A stretch of DNA of 40,404 nucleotides from Bacteroidales bacterium (GCA_004552725.1 SFNM01000005.1:1-40404); one strand, 5' to 3'; shown: positions 7,593-16,003, numbered from the stretch's first letter. Notes: generated from the sequence alone by a model not told the origin. Translations and numbers: made by a program.

Positions 7593-9416
7593 TTAGTCGT
7601 TTAGGAAGTCTTCAATAGCGGCGATAAAAATTTCGCCAAAGCGTTTTGCTTTATATTCGCCGATGCCGTGCACATCAAGCAGTTCATCGAGCGACCGAGG
7701 TCGGCGGATAGCCATATCTTGCAAGGATTTGTCGCTAAGCACCATATACGGCGCGATGCCGCTTTGCGATGCGAAGCGCATGCGCACCCTTTTGAGGTAT
7801 TCGAACAATTCTTTGCTTGTGCCGCCGCCCAACGATGGCAGTGTGGGGGCTTTTGCCTTGCGCGCTACTCGCTCGCGAGCAACGAAGCGGGTAAGTTGCA
7901 GTGCTTCCTGACCGCGCACAATACGCATTGCCAGTGGGGTGGTTTTCAATACGTTGTTGTGCTCCATATCAGGTTCGAATACGCCGAGTTGCACCATTTG
8001 TTGGATGTAGAAATTCCAGTCGGCCGAAGGCAAATCGCGCCCAACGCCGTAGGTTTTGAGGTGGTCGTAGCCGAGACGTCGGATTTCGGCGCGAGCCGAG
8101 CCGCGCAGGATGTCGACCATTGTGAAGATACCGATATGCTGGTCGGTGCGCAGTGCGGCGCTGATGGCTTTCTGAGCGAGGATAGTACCGTCGAATCGTT
8201 CCGGCGGATTGTGGCACACGTCGCAGTTGTGACAGTCTTCGCTCATCTCTTCGCCGAAATAACTCATCAGGATGCGGCGGCGGCACACTTGCGCCTCGGC
8301 ATAGCGCTGCATTTGCGTAAGTTTTTCGGTGAAAATTTGCTGGAGAGCCGACTCTGATTTCTCAATCAAGCCTCGACGCAACACAACGTCTTGGTAGGAG
8401 TAGAATAGTACGGTCTCTGCGGGCAGTCCGTCGCGGCCGGCGCGTCCGATTTCTTGGTAGTAACTTTCGATATTAGCCGGGAGATTGAAGTGCACCACCC
8501 AGCGGATGTTGCTCTTGTCGATGCCCATGCCGAAGGCAATGGTGGCGCAAACCACTTGCACTTGTCCGTTGGTGAAAAGCGACTGCGCTTTTTGGCGTTG
8601 GGAGGGTGTGAGCCCGGCATGGTATACGGTGGAGCGGATGCCGAGGCGATTGAGTTGTTCGTTGGCCGACTCGGCATTTTTGCGCGAGAGGGTGTAGACG
8701 ATGCCGGAGTCGTTGGGGTAGCGGCGAGTCAACCCTTGCACGGTCTGTATCTTTTTGCGTGAAGTAGCACCGGTTATGACTTTGAGCGATAGGTTGGGAC
8801 GGTTGAACGAGCCGAGCCATCGTAGCGGGTCTTTCAAGCCGAGTTGTCGGGAGATGTCATCGCGGGTGAGGCGGTCGGCGGTGGCAGTCAGTGCCATAAT
8901 CGGTATATTCGGAAATTTCGACTTCAGCGCACTCAGTTGGGTGTATACTTTGCGGAAATCGTGGCCCCATTGCGATATGCAGTGGGCTTCGTCGATGGCA
9001 AACAGGCAGATATTGAGGCGCGTCAGCCATTGGTCGATGTCGGCAATCAAGCGCTCGGGCGAGAGGTAAATGATTTTGATGCGTCCGGCGTGGGCGGCGT
9101 CGATATCGGAGCGATTGTCGAAGTCGGAGCGGTTGGAATTGATTGCCACCGCGGGAATCCCATTGGCCATAAGTGCTTGCACCTGGTCTTGCATCAGCGC
9201 AATGAGCGGCGACACCACCACCACGCAACCATCATTCAGAAGGGCCGGCATCTGATAGCAGATGGATTTGCCGCCGCCGGTGGGCATAATCACCACGGCA
9301 TCGCGTCCGGAGCATACAGCCTCGATTACCTCGAATTGTCCGGGGCGAAAGGAGTCGTAGCCGTAGAATTTTTTGAGCAGCGCCAAGGCGCTCGTTTTGA
9401 GTTGTGTTGAAGTCAT
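7593..9416 (-). CDS. recQ: ATP-dependent DNA helicase RecQ
   Basis: The 607-residue 3'-5' helicase is used in recombination and replication-fork repair. Visible motifs: FRPGQ (23-27), Walker A PTGGGKS (45-51), DEAH (142-145) followed by CISQWGHDFR, SAT-type motif LTATADR, QEIGRAGRDG in motif VI, a Zn-binding region with four Cys near residues 375-400 (QVCRR...CHNCDVC), the winged-helix region and a C-terminal HRDC domain ending in DVHGIGEYKAKRFGE. I use the ATG at 9416. A longer frame exists only through a TTG at 9488, which would place coding sequence through the upstream terminator and the promoter. The -7 box ends 5 bases before this ATG, so the mRNA may be almost leaderless. Confidence 0.94.
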   Translation of the reverse strand: MTSTQLKTSALALLKKFYGYDSFRPGQFEVIEAVCSGRDAVVIMPTGGGKSICYQMPALLNDGCVVVVSPLIALMQDQVQALMANGIPAVAINSNRSDFDNRSDIDAAHAGRIKIIYLSPERLIADIDQWLTRLNICLFAIDEAHCISQWGHDFRKVYTQLSALKSKFPNIPIMALTATADRLTRDDISRQLGLKDPLRWLGSFNRPNLSLKVITGATSRKKIQTVQGLTRRYPNDSGIVYTLSRKNAESANEQLNRLGIRSTVYHAGLTPSQRQKAQSLFTNGQVQVVCATIAFGMGIDKSNIRWVVHFNLPANIESYYQEIGRAGRDGLPAETVLFYSYQDVVLRRGLIEKSESALQQIFTEKLTQMQRYAEAQVCRRRILMSYFGEEMSEDCHNCDVCHNPPERFDGTILAQKAISAALRTDQHIGIFTMVDILRGSARAEIRRLGYDHLKTYGVGRDLPSADWNFYIQQMVQLGVFEPDMEHNNVLKTTPLAMRIVRGQEALQLTRFVARERVARKAKAPTLPSLGGGTSKELFEYLKRVRMRFASQSGIAPYMVLSDKSLQDMAIRRPRSLDELLDVHGIGEYKAKRFGEIFIAAIEDFLND

Positions 9417-9420
9417 AGTG

Positions 9421-9428
9421 CAAAGGTA
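9421..9428 (-). promoter_or_regulatory. recQ -7 box, abutting the start codon
   Basis: TACCTTTG on the minus strand matches the consensus exactly. Only four bases separate it from the recQ ATG, so transcription would be expected to begin at or within a base or two of the start codon. Confidence 0.6.
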
Positions 9429-9449
9429 GCAAAAAAGGCTAAGACTACC

Positions 9450-9480
9450 AAAAAAGAAAGCCCCGCAGAGCGAGGCTTTC
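9450..9480 (-). terminator. Terminator of the OmpA-family gene
   Basis: An 11-bp stem (9470-9480 with 9456-9466, one G-U pair) with a 3-base loop is followed, in the minus direction, by a run of six T. It lies 26 bp beyond the OmpA-like stop codon and isolates that gene from recQ. Confidence 0.85.
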
Positions 9481-9505
9481 GTATGCAAAATCAGTTGTAG
9501 ATGCT

Positions 9506-10717
9506 TTATTTGGCTTCTTCGATGGTAACGGCACGGTCGAGAGAAACGTATTTTTCGCCGAGGTCACCGCAGAGGCTACCGTCGTTGGTGGTAGCGGTGA
9601 GTTGAGATTCGGGTACACCGTTTTTCACGAGGCGGTTGTAAACGCCTTGTACACGTTTTTGACGAAGTTGTTTGTTGAAGGCATCGGTGCCGGTGTAGTT
9701 GTCGGCCCAACCGGTGAGCACGTAGTTGGTGTTGGGGTTGGATTTCATTACTTCAGCGATAGCACCGAGTACGTTGTTGTCTTCGCGGGTCAGACGGGAA
9801 ACGCCGATGGGATAGTAGATAGTAGCGAGGGGAGCGTTGCTTTCTACTTCTTTGGTTTCAACGGGACGGTTCAGGCAGTCGCGGAGTTGTTGTTCGAGGT
9901 CGGCAATGCGAGCGTCGGCAGCAGCGAGGCGAGCGCGGTAAGCGTCGCAGTTTTCAGCGGGAGGACAAACGGGCACGATGGGAGCTTTCCAGTCTTGTTT
10001 GCCAAGGAGGAAGGTTACGCCCAGGTATGCTTGGAGGTCGAAATAGGTGCGGTTTTCAGTGTTTGCACGGTCGAAAACACCGTCGATAGCGGAAGCGCGG
10101 AGGTCGAGTTGGAGAGCAACCTTTTTGCTAACGTTGAACGAGTTGATCAAACCTAAGCGCCAGTGGAGCACTTTGTCAGAACCGGTCCAGCCGTCGGCTT
10201 CGCCACGAGCGTCGATGTCGCGAGCGAGGGTGAAGTAGCCACCGCCGCCGGCGTAAGCGCTGAGGTTATATACGCGGTTGGGCTTGTAGCCGCAGAAGAG
10301 GTTGGTGAGGTTAACCATCAAGTCGAGCGACGGGCCGATGTGTTGGAGGCGGGTTTTGTAGTAGCCGTCGGTGCGGTGTTCGTTGGGCAGGAAGCCTGCT
10401 ACACCATAATCGCCCATGCCTTTAATGCTGAGCCAATCGATACCCAGACGAGCGCCCCAAACGGGAGTGAACCATTTGCCTACATAGATGTTGGCAGCGG
10501 GAGCGAAGCGATCGAGTACGTCGCGAGATTTGTCGGCGCTGGAGAAATACATATTGGCGCCACCTTGGAGTGTGATGAACCAGTTGCTCTTGAAGTCGTT
10601 AACGAGAACACCTTGTGAGGGGTCTTCTACGTACTGTACTTCTTGAGCCTCTTGAGCCACAAGTTGGGGTGCCATAAAGAGGGCACACAGACTTGCAAGT
10701 AAAGTAATTTTCTTCAT
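9506..10717 (-). CDS. OmpA-family outer-membrane protein
   Basis: The protein is 403 residues. A Sec signal peptide (1-21, cleavage after LVAQ) leads to an N-terminal eight-stranded-type beta-barrel rich in alternating aromatic/glycine strands (about 45-250), with FDLQAYLGVTFLLG closing the barrel. A linker with two Cys and a short coiled-coil (RLAAADARIADLEQQLRDC) follows. The C-terminal OmpA domain (about 300-400) contains YVLTGWADNYTG, N-K-Q-L-R-Q-K-R and a D-R-A-V ending, which is the peptidoglycan-binding module. It should tie the outer membrane to the wall. The gene stands alone, with its own terminator and a weak promoter-like box. Confidence 0.92.
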   Translation of the reverse strand: MKKITLLASLCALFMAPQLVAQEAQEVQYVEDPSQGVLVNDFKSNWFITLQGGANMYFSSADKSRDVLDRFAPAANIYVGKWFTPVWGARLGIDWLSIKGMGDYGVAGFLPNEHRTDGYYKTRLQHIGPSLDLMVNLTNLFCGYKPNRVYNLSAYAGGGGYFTLARDIDARGEADGWTGSDKVLHWRLGLINSFNVSKKVALQLDLRASAIDGVFDRANTENRTYFDLQAYLGVTFLLGKQDWKAPIVPVCPPAENCDAYRARLAAADARIADLEQQLRDCLNRPVETKEVESNAPLATIYYPIGVSRLTREDNNVLGAIAEVMKSNPNTNYVLTGWADNYTGTDAFNKQLRQKRVQGVYNRLVKNGVPESQLTATTNDGSLCGDLGEKYVSLDRAVTIEEAK

Positions 10718-10778
10718 AGGATAAAGAATTTATTGGTGTTTTTAATTGATTTTCTTTTATTCTACAGATTTTCGGGTG

Positions 10779-10786
10779 CTAAGTTA
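10779..10786 (-). promoter_or_regulatory. Possible -7 box of the OmpA-family gene
   Basis: The minus-strand octamer TAACTTAG is one base off TAnnTTTG and sits about 60 bases before the ATG. It is the same variant as in front of pepD. The surrounding 10730-10860 is AT-rich and holds no gene. Confidence 0.35.
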
Positions 10787-10874
10787 CGAATTTTTTTTCT
10801 ATTAGAACTAAATAATTGTAAAAAAAGTTTGAACAATATGCGTTTTTTTTTGGATTTTTTCGCAAATGAGGGTG

Positions 10875-10921
10875 AAAAACACCTTTATCAACCAAAAAAT
10901 ATGGTTGTAAAAGGTGTTTTT
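10875..10921 (-). terminator. Terminator after transketolase
   Basis: Two 19-base arms (10875-10893 and 10903-10921), mismatched only at the centre, flank a 9-base AT loop. The minus-strand transcript of tkt would end in a run of U. The hairpin begins 9 bp past the tkt stop codon. Confidence 0.8.
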
Positions 10922-10930
10922 ATGGTGAGA

Positions 10931-12955
10931 TTAGAGGTTTGCGAGCACTTGTTCGTAGATATTATCTAATGTATAGCCGAATTTTTCGTCGAGCACTTTA
11001 AATGGGGCAGATGCGCCGAAGCGGCTCAGCCCGTAGATTGTACCGTGGAAACCGCGAATCATTTGCAAGGTGACGGGCAAGCCGGCAGTCAAGCCGAATT
11101 GCTTTTGGTCGGCAGGAAGCACTGCGGCACGGTAGTTGTCGGCTTGTTGGTTGAACAATCCTACGGAGGGCACGGATACCACGCGAGCGGCAACGCCGTT
11201 GGCGGCGAGGCGGTCGGCAACAGCCATCAATAAGCCTACTTCGGAGCCGTTTGCGACCAATGTTATTGCGGCATTGTCGGCTTCGCGCACCACATAGCCA
11301 CCGCGACGTGCTTGCTGTGCGTCTGCGTTGCGGTCGCCTTCAGAGGGCAGGTCGGCCACGTCTTGGCGGGTGAGGATGAGCGCAGTGGGAGTAGCATCGT
11401 TGTGCAGTGCCATATCCCATGCAACCAATGTTTCGGCGGAGTCGGCCGGACGGAGTACCAATATCGACGGGCGGCCGTCGGGGTTGCAAATTTGTTCGAG
11501 CAGACGGAGTTGAGCCTCGTGCTCAATGGGTTCGTGGGTGGGGCCGTCTTCGCCTACGCGGAATGAGTCGTGGGTGAACACGTATTTTACCGGTAATTGC
11601 ATCAGCGCGGCCATGCGAATAGCGGGCTTCATATAGTCGGAGAATACGAAGAAGGTGCCGCAAGCGGCTTGGCAGCCGCCGTGGAGCATGATGCCGTTCA
11701 TGATGGCGGCCATGGTGAGTTCGCACACGCCGGCATGGAGGAAGCCGCCGGTGAAATCGTGAGGAGCAAAGGCATGCGCTCCGCCTTTGATGAAACCGTC
11801 GGTCTTGTCGGAGTTGGCTAAGTCGGCGCTCGACACAATCATATTTTTTTGAGCCTTGGCCAGGAATGAAAGCACGGCAGATGAGGCAGCGCGAGTGGCG
11901 CTTCCGGCTTTTACGCTTACGTTTTCAGCGTTGATTTCGGCTACGCGGCCGCTATACCAAATGTCGAGTTCGGCAGCCAGGTCGGGATTGGCTTCGCGCC
12001 ATGCGCGGTGAGCGGCACGACGTTCGGCCACGATTTTGCGCAATTCTTCGCGGCGAGCGGCATATAATTCGGCTACTTCGGGGAAGATTTGCATTGGGTT
12101 TTCGGGGTCGCCGCCCAAATTGCGTATGGTGGCGGCGATGTCGGCGCCGGATTTGCTCAGCGGTTGTCCGTGGGTGGAGCATTTGCCTTCGAAGTTGGCG
12201 CCGTCGGCAGTAACGCAGCCTTTGCCCATGATAGTGCGGCCGATGATGAGGGTGGGGCGCTCGGTGGCTTTCTGTGCTTGGGCTAAGGCATTGGCAATGG
12301 CTTCGGGGTCGTTGCCGTCGATGTCGATTACGTCCCAACCCCATGCGCGATATTTGGCGGCATAGTCTTCGGTGTCAACGGCATCAACGTCGGTCGATAG
12401 TTGCACGCCGTTGCAGTCGTAGAACATAATCAAGTTGCTGAGGCCTAAGTAGCCGGCGATACGGCCTGCGCCTTGGGAGATTTCTTCTTGGATGCCGCCA
12501 TCGGAGATGAAGGCGTATGTTTTATGGGCGAGCGTCTCGCCAAATCGAGCAGCAATGAAGCGTTCGGCTATTGCTGAACCAACGGCCATAGCGTGGCCTT
12601 GGCCTAAGGGGCCGGAGGTGTTCTCAACGCCGTGAGCCAAGTCGTGCTCGGGGTGTCCGGGGGTGATGCTGCCCCATTGGCGGAATTGGCCTAACTCTTC
12701 GAGCGAGTAGAAACCGCAAAGCGCCAGAGTGCTATAGAGCATGGGCGACATGTGGCCGGGGTCGAGGAATAAGCGGTCGCGGCCGGGCCAATAAGGGTCG
12801 TCGGGGTCGGATACGAGCACCGATGAATAGAGCACGTTGGTGAAGTCCGCGCCGCCCATAGCGCCGCCGGGGTGGCCGGAACGCGCCTTTTCAACCATGG
12901 CTGCGGCCAGGATGCGTATGTTGTCGGCCGCGCGATTCATTACTTGTTTGTTCAT
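10931..12955 (-). CDS. tkt: Transketolase
   Basis: The 674-residue TPP enzyme moves two-carbon units between sugar phosphates in the non-oxidative pentose phosphate pathway. The N-terminal TPP-binding region shows RSGHPGGAMGGADF (His28), DPGHMSP, PGHPE, GPLGQGHAMAVG and S-D-G-G-I-Q-E-E with YDCNGVQL, which carry the Asp and Asn metal ligands. The middle domain has F-T-H-D-S-F-R-V-G-E-D-G-P-T-H-E-P, with His and Glu around the cofactor, and the C-terminal domain follows. The usual G-D-G of the family reads S-D-G. I chose the ATG at 12955; upstream in-frame sequence belongs to the transporter gene. It lies 31 bp after the transporter, so the two are probably co-transcribed. Confidence 0.94.
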   Translation of the reverse strand: MNKQVMNRAADNIRILAAAMVEKARSGHPGGAMGGADFTNVLYSSVLVSDPDDPYWPGRDRLFLDPGHMSPMLYSTLALCGFYSLEELGQFRQWGSITPGHPEHDLAHGVENTSGPLGQGHAMAVGSAIAERFIAARFGETLAHKTYAFISDGGIQEEISQGAGRIAGYLGLSNLIMFYDCNGVQLSTDVDAVDTEDYAAKYRAWGWDVIDIDGNDPEAIANALAQAQKATERPTLIIGRTIMGKGCVTADGANFEGKCSTHGQPLSKSGADIAATIRNLGGDPENPMQIFPEVAELYAARREELRKIVAERRAAHRAWREANPDLAAELDIWYSGRVAEINAENVSVKAGSATRAASSAVLSFLAKAQKNMIVSSADLANSDKTDGFIKGGAHAFAPHDFTGGFLHAGVCELTMAAIMNGIMLHGGCQAACGTFFVFSDYMKPAIRMAALMQLPVKYVFTHDSFRVGEDGPTHEPIEHEAQLRLLEQICNPDGRPSILVLRPADSAETLVAWDMALHNDATPTALILTRQDVADLPSEGDRNADAQQARRGGYVVREADNAAITLVANGSEVGLLMAVADRLAANGVAARVVSVPSVGLFNQQADNYRAAVLPADQKQFGLTAGLPVTLQMIRGFHGTIYGLSRFGASAPFKVLDEKFGYTLDNIYEQVLANL

Positions 12956-12986
12956 AAGTGTGTAGGATATAACGTTGTTAGGTAGT

Positions 12987-14303
12987 TTATGCGAATGCGC
13001 CTTTCTCTTTTTGAGCCTTTTTGTCGGGCTTGGATAATAACAAGGCATAAATCAGCAGGTAGATGCCCAGGCCGGCTATCAACCAGAAGGAGGAGAGTAT
13101 GTTGGTGCTGACATAGCCTTGCAAGAAGGGGAGAATACCACCGCCACATACCATCACCATAAACAGGCCGGAGGCCAACGAGGTGAAGCGGCCGAGGCCC
13201 TCAACAGCGAGGTTGAAGATGGCGCCCCACATTACTGATGTGCACAAGCCGCAGAGTACCAGCAGGATGGCATTGAGTGGCACTTGCACGGTTTGGATTG
13301 ACATATCGGCCGAAGAAAAACTAATGAATGGTACGTCTGTGCCGCTCACGCAGATGGCGGCAGATACCAGCACTGTGAGAAGGGCGGCTGTGGTGGTGAG
13401 CATGGCTCGCGATGATACCATACCGCCTACGATGCCGCCAACCAAGCGGCCTACCAGCATCAGCAGCCAGTACACGCCTACGACGGCGCCGGCGATGGTG
13501 GTAGCATCGGCTTTTTGGCCGATGGCTTCAAAGTGGTCCACAAGATATTGAGTGTTCCAGTTGGCTATGCCCACTTCGATGCCCACATAGCAGAAAATTG
13601 CTAACAGGCCGAAGCGTAAGTTGCTGAAAGCCAGTACGTCTTTTACTTTCAATGACTCTTTTTCCTTGCCTAAATCGGGCGATTCTTGCAGTTCGCTGGC
13701 ATAAATCACCACTGCAGCTACGGCAAAAATGGCCATAGCCATATAGAACACGCCGTTGGCCGAGGCGATCGAAGATGCTTGTCCGCCAATGAGATAGCCC
13801 ACGATTACCGGCGCGAGAGTGGCACCTAACGAGTTGCACATACCGCCGAATTGTATCAGTTGGTTGCCTTGTCGTTGGTCGCGGCCAAGGGAGTTGAGCA
13901 TGGGGTTCACTACGGTGTTGAGCATACACATCGAGAAGCCGGAAATGAACGCACCAATCAGGTAAATGCTGATAGTCAAAGTGTTATTCTCGGTGATGAA
14001 GCCCGAAAGGAAGGTGATGAGCACGCCTACGAACCCCACTGTTACAGCCGCAAGCGATGTAATGCGATAGCCGTGGCGTTCCAACAGTTTGCCGGCGGGG
14101 AAGCCCATCACGGCGTATGCGATGAAGTTGGCCAAATTGCCCAACTGCGACAGTGCGGTGTTGTCGCCGGCCAAGCCTTTGATTACGGTGCCAAGCGGAT
14201 TTTGATAACCGGTGACGAAGGCTATCATAAAAAACAACGCAAACATAATCGCGATGGAAAGCACGCGAAAATTGCGGTCGGTGGAGTTTTTCGGGGTACT
14301 CAT
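12987..14303 (-). CDS. FHS-family MFS sugar transporter (FucP-like)
   Basis: The 438-residue inner-membrane protein has about twelve hydrophobic segments in two halves, a central charged loop (QESPDLGKEKESLKVKD, about 220-236) and a basic tail. It resembles the fucose/glucose/galactose:H+ symporter family: PAGKLLERHGYR after TM2, and G-x-x-x-N-x-x-x-N-P in TM4. By eye the E. coli FucP residues Asp46 and Glu135, needed for proton coupling, are replaced (TGYQNPLG and LNTVVNP here), so neither substrate nor coupling ion should be taken from FucP. The first ATG (14303) is used; a TTG nine bases upstream is less likely. Leads the tkt operon. Confidence 0.82.
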   Translation of the reverse strand: MSTPKNSTDRNFRVLSIAIMFALFFMIAFVTGYQNPLGTVIKGLAGDNTALSQLGNLANFIAYAVMGFPAGKLLERHGYRITSLAAVTVGFVGVLITFLSGFITENNTLTISIYLIGAFISGFSMCMLNTVVNPMLNSLGRDQRQGNQLIQFGGMCNSLGATLAPVIVGYLIGGQASSIASANGVFYMAMAIFAVAAVVIYASELQESPDLGKEKESLKVKDVLAFSNLRFGLLAIFCYVGIEVGIANWNTQYLVDHFEAIGQKADATTIAGAVVGVYWLLMLVGRLVGGIVGGMVSSRAMLTTTAALLTVLVSAAICVSGTDVPFISFSSADMSIQTVQVPLNAILLVLCGLCTSVMWGAIFNLAVEGLGRFTSLASGLFMVMVCGGGILPFLQGYVSTNILSSFWLIAGLGIYLLIYALLLSKPDKKAQKEKGAFA

Positions 14304-14337
14304 AATTTGCAAATTAATTCTATTTGGTAAGGTAATG

Positions 14338-14345
14338 CAAAGGTA
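14338..14345 (-). promoter_or_regulatory. Promoter of the transporter-transketolase operon
   Basis: The minus-strand sequence is TACCTTTG, an exact TAnnTTTG match, ending 34 bases before the transporter ATG. Confidence 0.6.
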
Positions 14346-14423
14346 GTAATTTTTCGCTTAACAGCCAAAATAATTTTAAAGCAAAGGAGCGCAAACCAAT
14401 CGATTTACGCTCCATGTTTTCGT

Positions 14424-15092
14424 CTAATATTGTCGTTCGCCGAAAATGGCGGTGCCGATGCGCACCATCGTACTACCGGCTTCCATCGCCATACGGTAAT
14501 CGTGGCTCATTCCCATCGACACGGTGTCGAAACCGCGCAAATCGGGGCACATCTCCAGAATTTGCTTGCGCAAGTGGGCTATTGCTTCGAAATCCGCTCG
14601 CACTCGCGCTTCATCGTCGGTGTTCGATGCCATGCCCATCACTCCGCAGAGATGAGTGGCTTGCAGCCCCTCGAACTTGCGTAGGCGGAAGTATTCTGTC
14701 AATTCGTCGGGCGCGAAACCGAATTTGGTCTCTTCGCGAGCCACGTGTACTTGCATCAACACTCGCTGCACCACGCCGCGTGCTTGCGCTTCGCGGTCGA
14801 TGAGCGATAGAAGCCGTTCGCTGTCAATGCTCTCAATCAACCACGCTTTGCCCACTACTTGCTTCACCTTATTGGTTTGAAGGTGGCCGATGAAATGCCA
14901 CCGGATATCGGAGGGTAGGGCATTAATCTTGGCTGTGAGTTCTTGTACTCGACTTTCGCCGAAAGCACGTTGCCCGGCTGAATAAGCCTCGGCAATGGCT
15001 TCCACCGGGTGAAACTTCGACACAGCCACCAACTCCACGCCCTCAGTGAGCGTGGCGCGTATGGCAGCCAAATTGTCGGCGATTTGTCCCAT
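14424..15092 (-). CDS. YggS-type PLP-binding protein
   Basis: The protein is 222 residues, a single-domain alanine-racemase-like TIM barrel. VAVSKFHP has the Lys (26) that binds pyridoxal phosphate. FGESRVQE, WHFIGHLQTNK, GLMGM-like GVMGMAS and SMGMSHDYRMAMEAGSTMVRIGTAIFG are the family's standard blocks, the last binding the PLP phosphate. Members buffer cellular PLP rather than act as racemases. The ATG overlaps the TAA of the DUF4494 gene by one base (TAATG), so translation is probably coupled. Confidence 0.93.
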   Translation of the reverse strand: MGQIADNLAAIRATLTEGVELVAVSKFHPVEAIAEAYSAGQRAFGESRVQELTAKINALPSDIRWHFIGHLQTNKVKQVVGKAWLIESIDSERLLSLIDREAQARGVVQRVLMQVHVAREETKFGFAPDELTEYFRLRKFEGLQATHLCGVMGMASNTDDEARVRADFEAIAHLRKQILEMCPDLRGFDTVSMGMSHDYRMAMEAGSTMVRIGTAIFGERQY

Positions 15093-15526
15093 TAGTCCAC
15101 CACTTTCATTCGGTACACGTCCATGATGGGGGTTTCGGCTATCGACACAATGTCGTAATCGGCCATTGTCCCTTTCATGTGCTCGATTAAGTTGTCGTAG
15201 GCCGACTTGAAGCCCGATGCTTGTATCAACATTTGGCTTACCGAGCGCTTTTCAGCGCCACTCTTCTCATCGACGGTGATAAAGCCCACCTTGGCCAAAT
15301 ACCAACGGTCGCCTTCTTCTTCGAACACGATTTCCGCGATGCGCGAGCGTTTCACCGCGGCCACATCGAATTCACCAGAGATAAACGGACGTTGCTCCTC
15401 TGTGATACGTGCTTCCGCTTCCGTGAACGACAACGCATCCACCATATAAGGCTCAGTCACCTTCTTTGCTGCACCATTTTCTTGCAACTTATCATATCGA
15501 ACTTTACATTCAAACCAATTTGCCAT
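15092..15526 (-). CDS. DUF4494 family protein
   Basis: The protein is 144 residues, cytoplasmic, with an alternating beta pattern: MANWFECKVRYDK at the start, YMVDALSFTEAEARI in the middle, then WYLAKVGFITVDEKSG and a C-terminal helix and strand. This is the standard form of the Bacteroidetes DUF4494 family, whose function is unknown. It is first in a two-gene operon with the YggS-type gene, an arrangement I recall from other Bacteroidales. That association hints at a link with PLP or amino-acid homeostasis but proves nothing. Confidence 0.75.
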   Translation of the reverse strand: MANWFECKVRYDKLQENGAAKKVTEPYMVDALSFTEAEARITEEQRPFISGEFDVAAVKRSRIAEIVFEEEGDRWYLAKVGFITVDEKSGAEKRSVSQMLIQASGFKSAYDNLIEHMKGTMADYDIVSIAETPIMDVYRMKVVD

Positions 15527-15601
15527 ATATTATATGTTATTATAATTAATGTGTTATGGAGTATTTCTTCTAACAGCAGCCCACCGACTGCCAATCCACC
15601 G

Positions 15602-15609
15602 CAAAATTA
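15602..15609 (-). promoter_or_regulatory. Promoter of the DUF4494-yggS operon
   Basis: The minus-strand sequence TAATTTTG is an exact -7 consensus match, with TTG 16 bp upstream of it. The leader would be about 70 bases, very AT-rich. Confidence 0.55.
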
Positions 15610-15878
15610 CAAAAAATAATCCAACCAAGAAAAAAAATCCTTTCCGACTTATCAACACCATTCGCTCACAACGGCCAATTAGGCTATGCATGGCGCCGTG
15701 GCGGATGCTGTGTCACTACTTGCTAAAAATATGCTTTACAACATATTTTTGTTATTTTTGCCTAAAAACTTGCTAATTGGTTAAAATATTGACAGATAAC
15801 TATCACAAATCACATCTTCTGCCACCTATTTTGACACAAACAATGTGTTAAAAATGAAATTTTCTTTAAAAAATATGC

Positions 15879-15907
15879 TTGTTTATAAGAAAAATTGATT
15901 AACTTTG
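15879..15907 (+). promoter_or_regulatory. Promoter of the SusC-SusD-lipoprotein operon
   Basis: TAACTTTG at 15900-15907 is an exact -7 match, with TTG at 15879-15881 and 18 bp between them. The predicted start lies near 15914, leaving a leader of about 90 bases before the SusC ATG. That is long compared with other genes here and leaves room for post-transcriptional control. Confidence 0.65.
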
Positions 15908-16003
15908 CAAAAATTCTGTTTGGTGGCGCTTGCTACCTTACACCAAAAACGTGAAAATTCATTTCAAATTACCTAATTATTTATGTCTAACTAATCTCTT
16001 AGT

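Larger units (their letters stand above)
15527..16003. other. 477-bp divergent intergenic region with direct repeats
   Basis: This region separates the minus-strand DUF4494 operon from the plus-strand SusC operon and has no supported gene. It holds one promoter for each direction. It also has a 9-bp inverted repeat (15725-15733 / 15742-15750, AAAAATATG and complement), and a direct repeat AAAAATATGCTT at 15725-15736 and 15869-15880, the second copy covering the -33 region of the SusC promoter. CTTGCTA occurs at 15719, 15769 and 15929. These could be regulator sites. Confidence 0.55.

Noticed and set aside
9417..9488. N-terminal extension of RecQ from a TTG
   Set aside because: It would encode through the OmpA-gene terminator and the recQ promoter box, and the added residues match nothing in RecQ.
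12956..13048. N-terminal extension of transketolase
   Set aside because: It begins with TTG inside the transporter gene. The downstream ATG at 12955 gives the normal transketolase N terminus.
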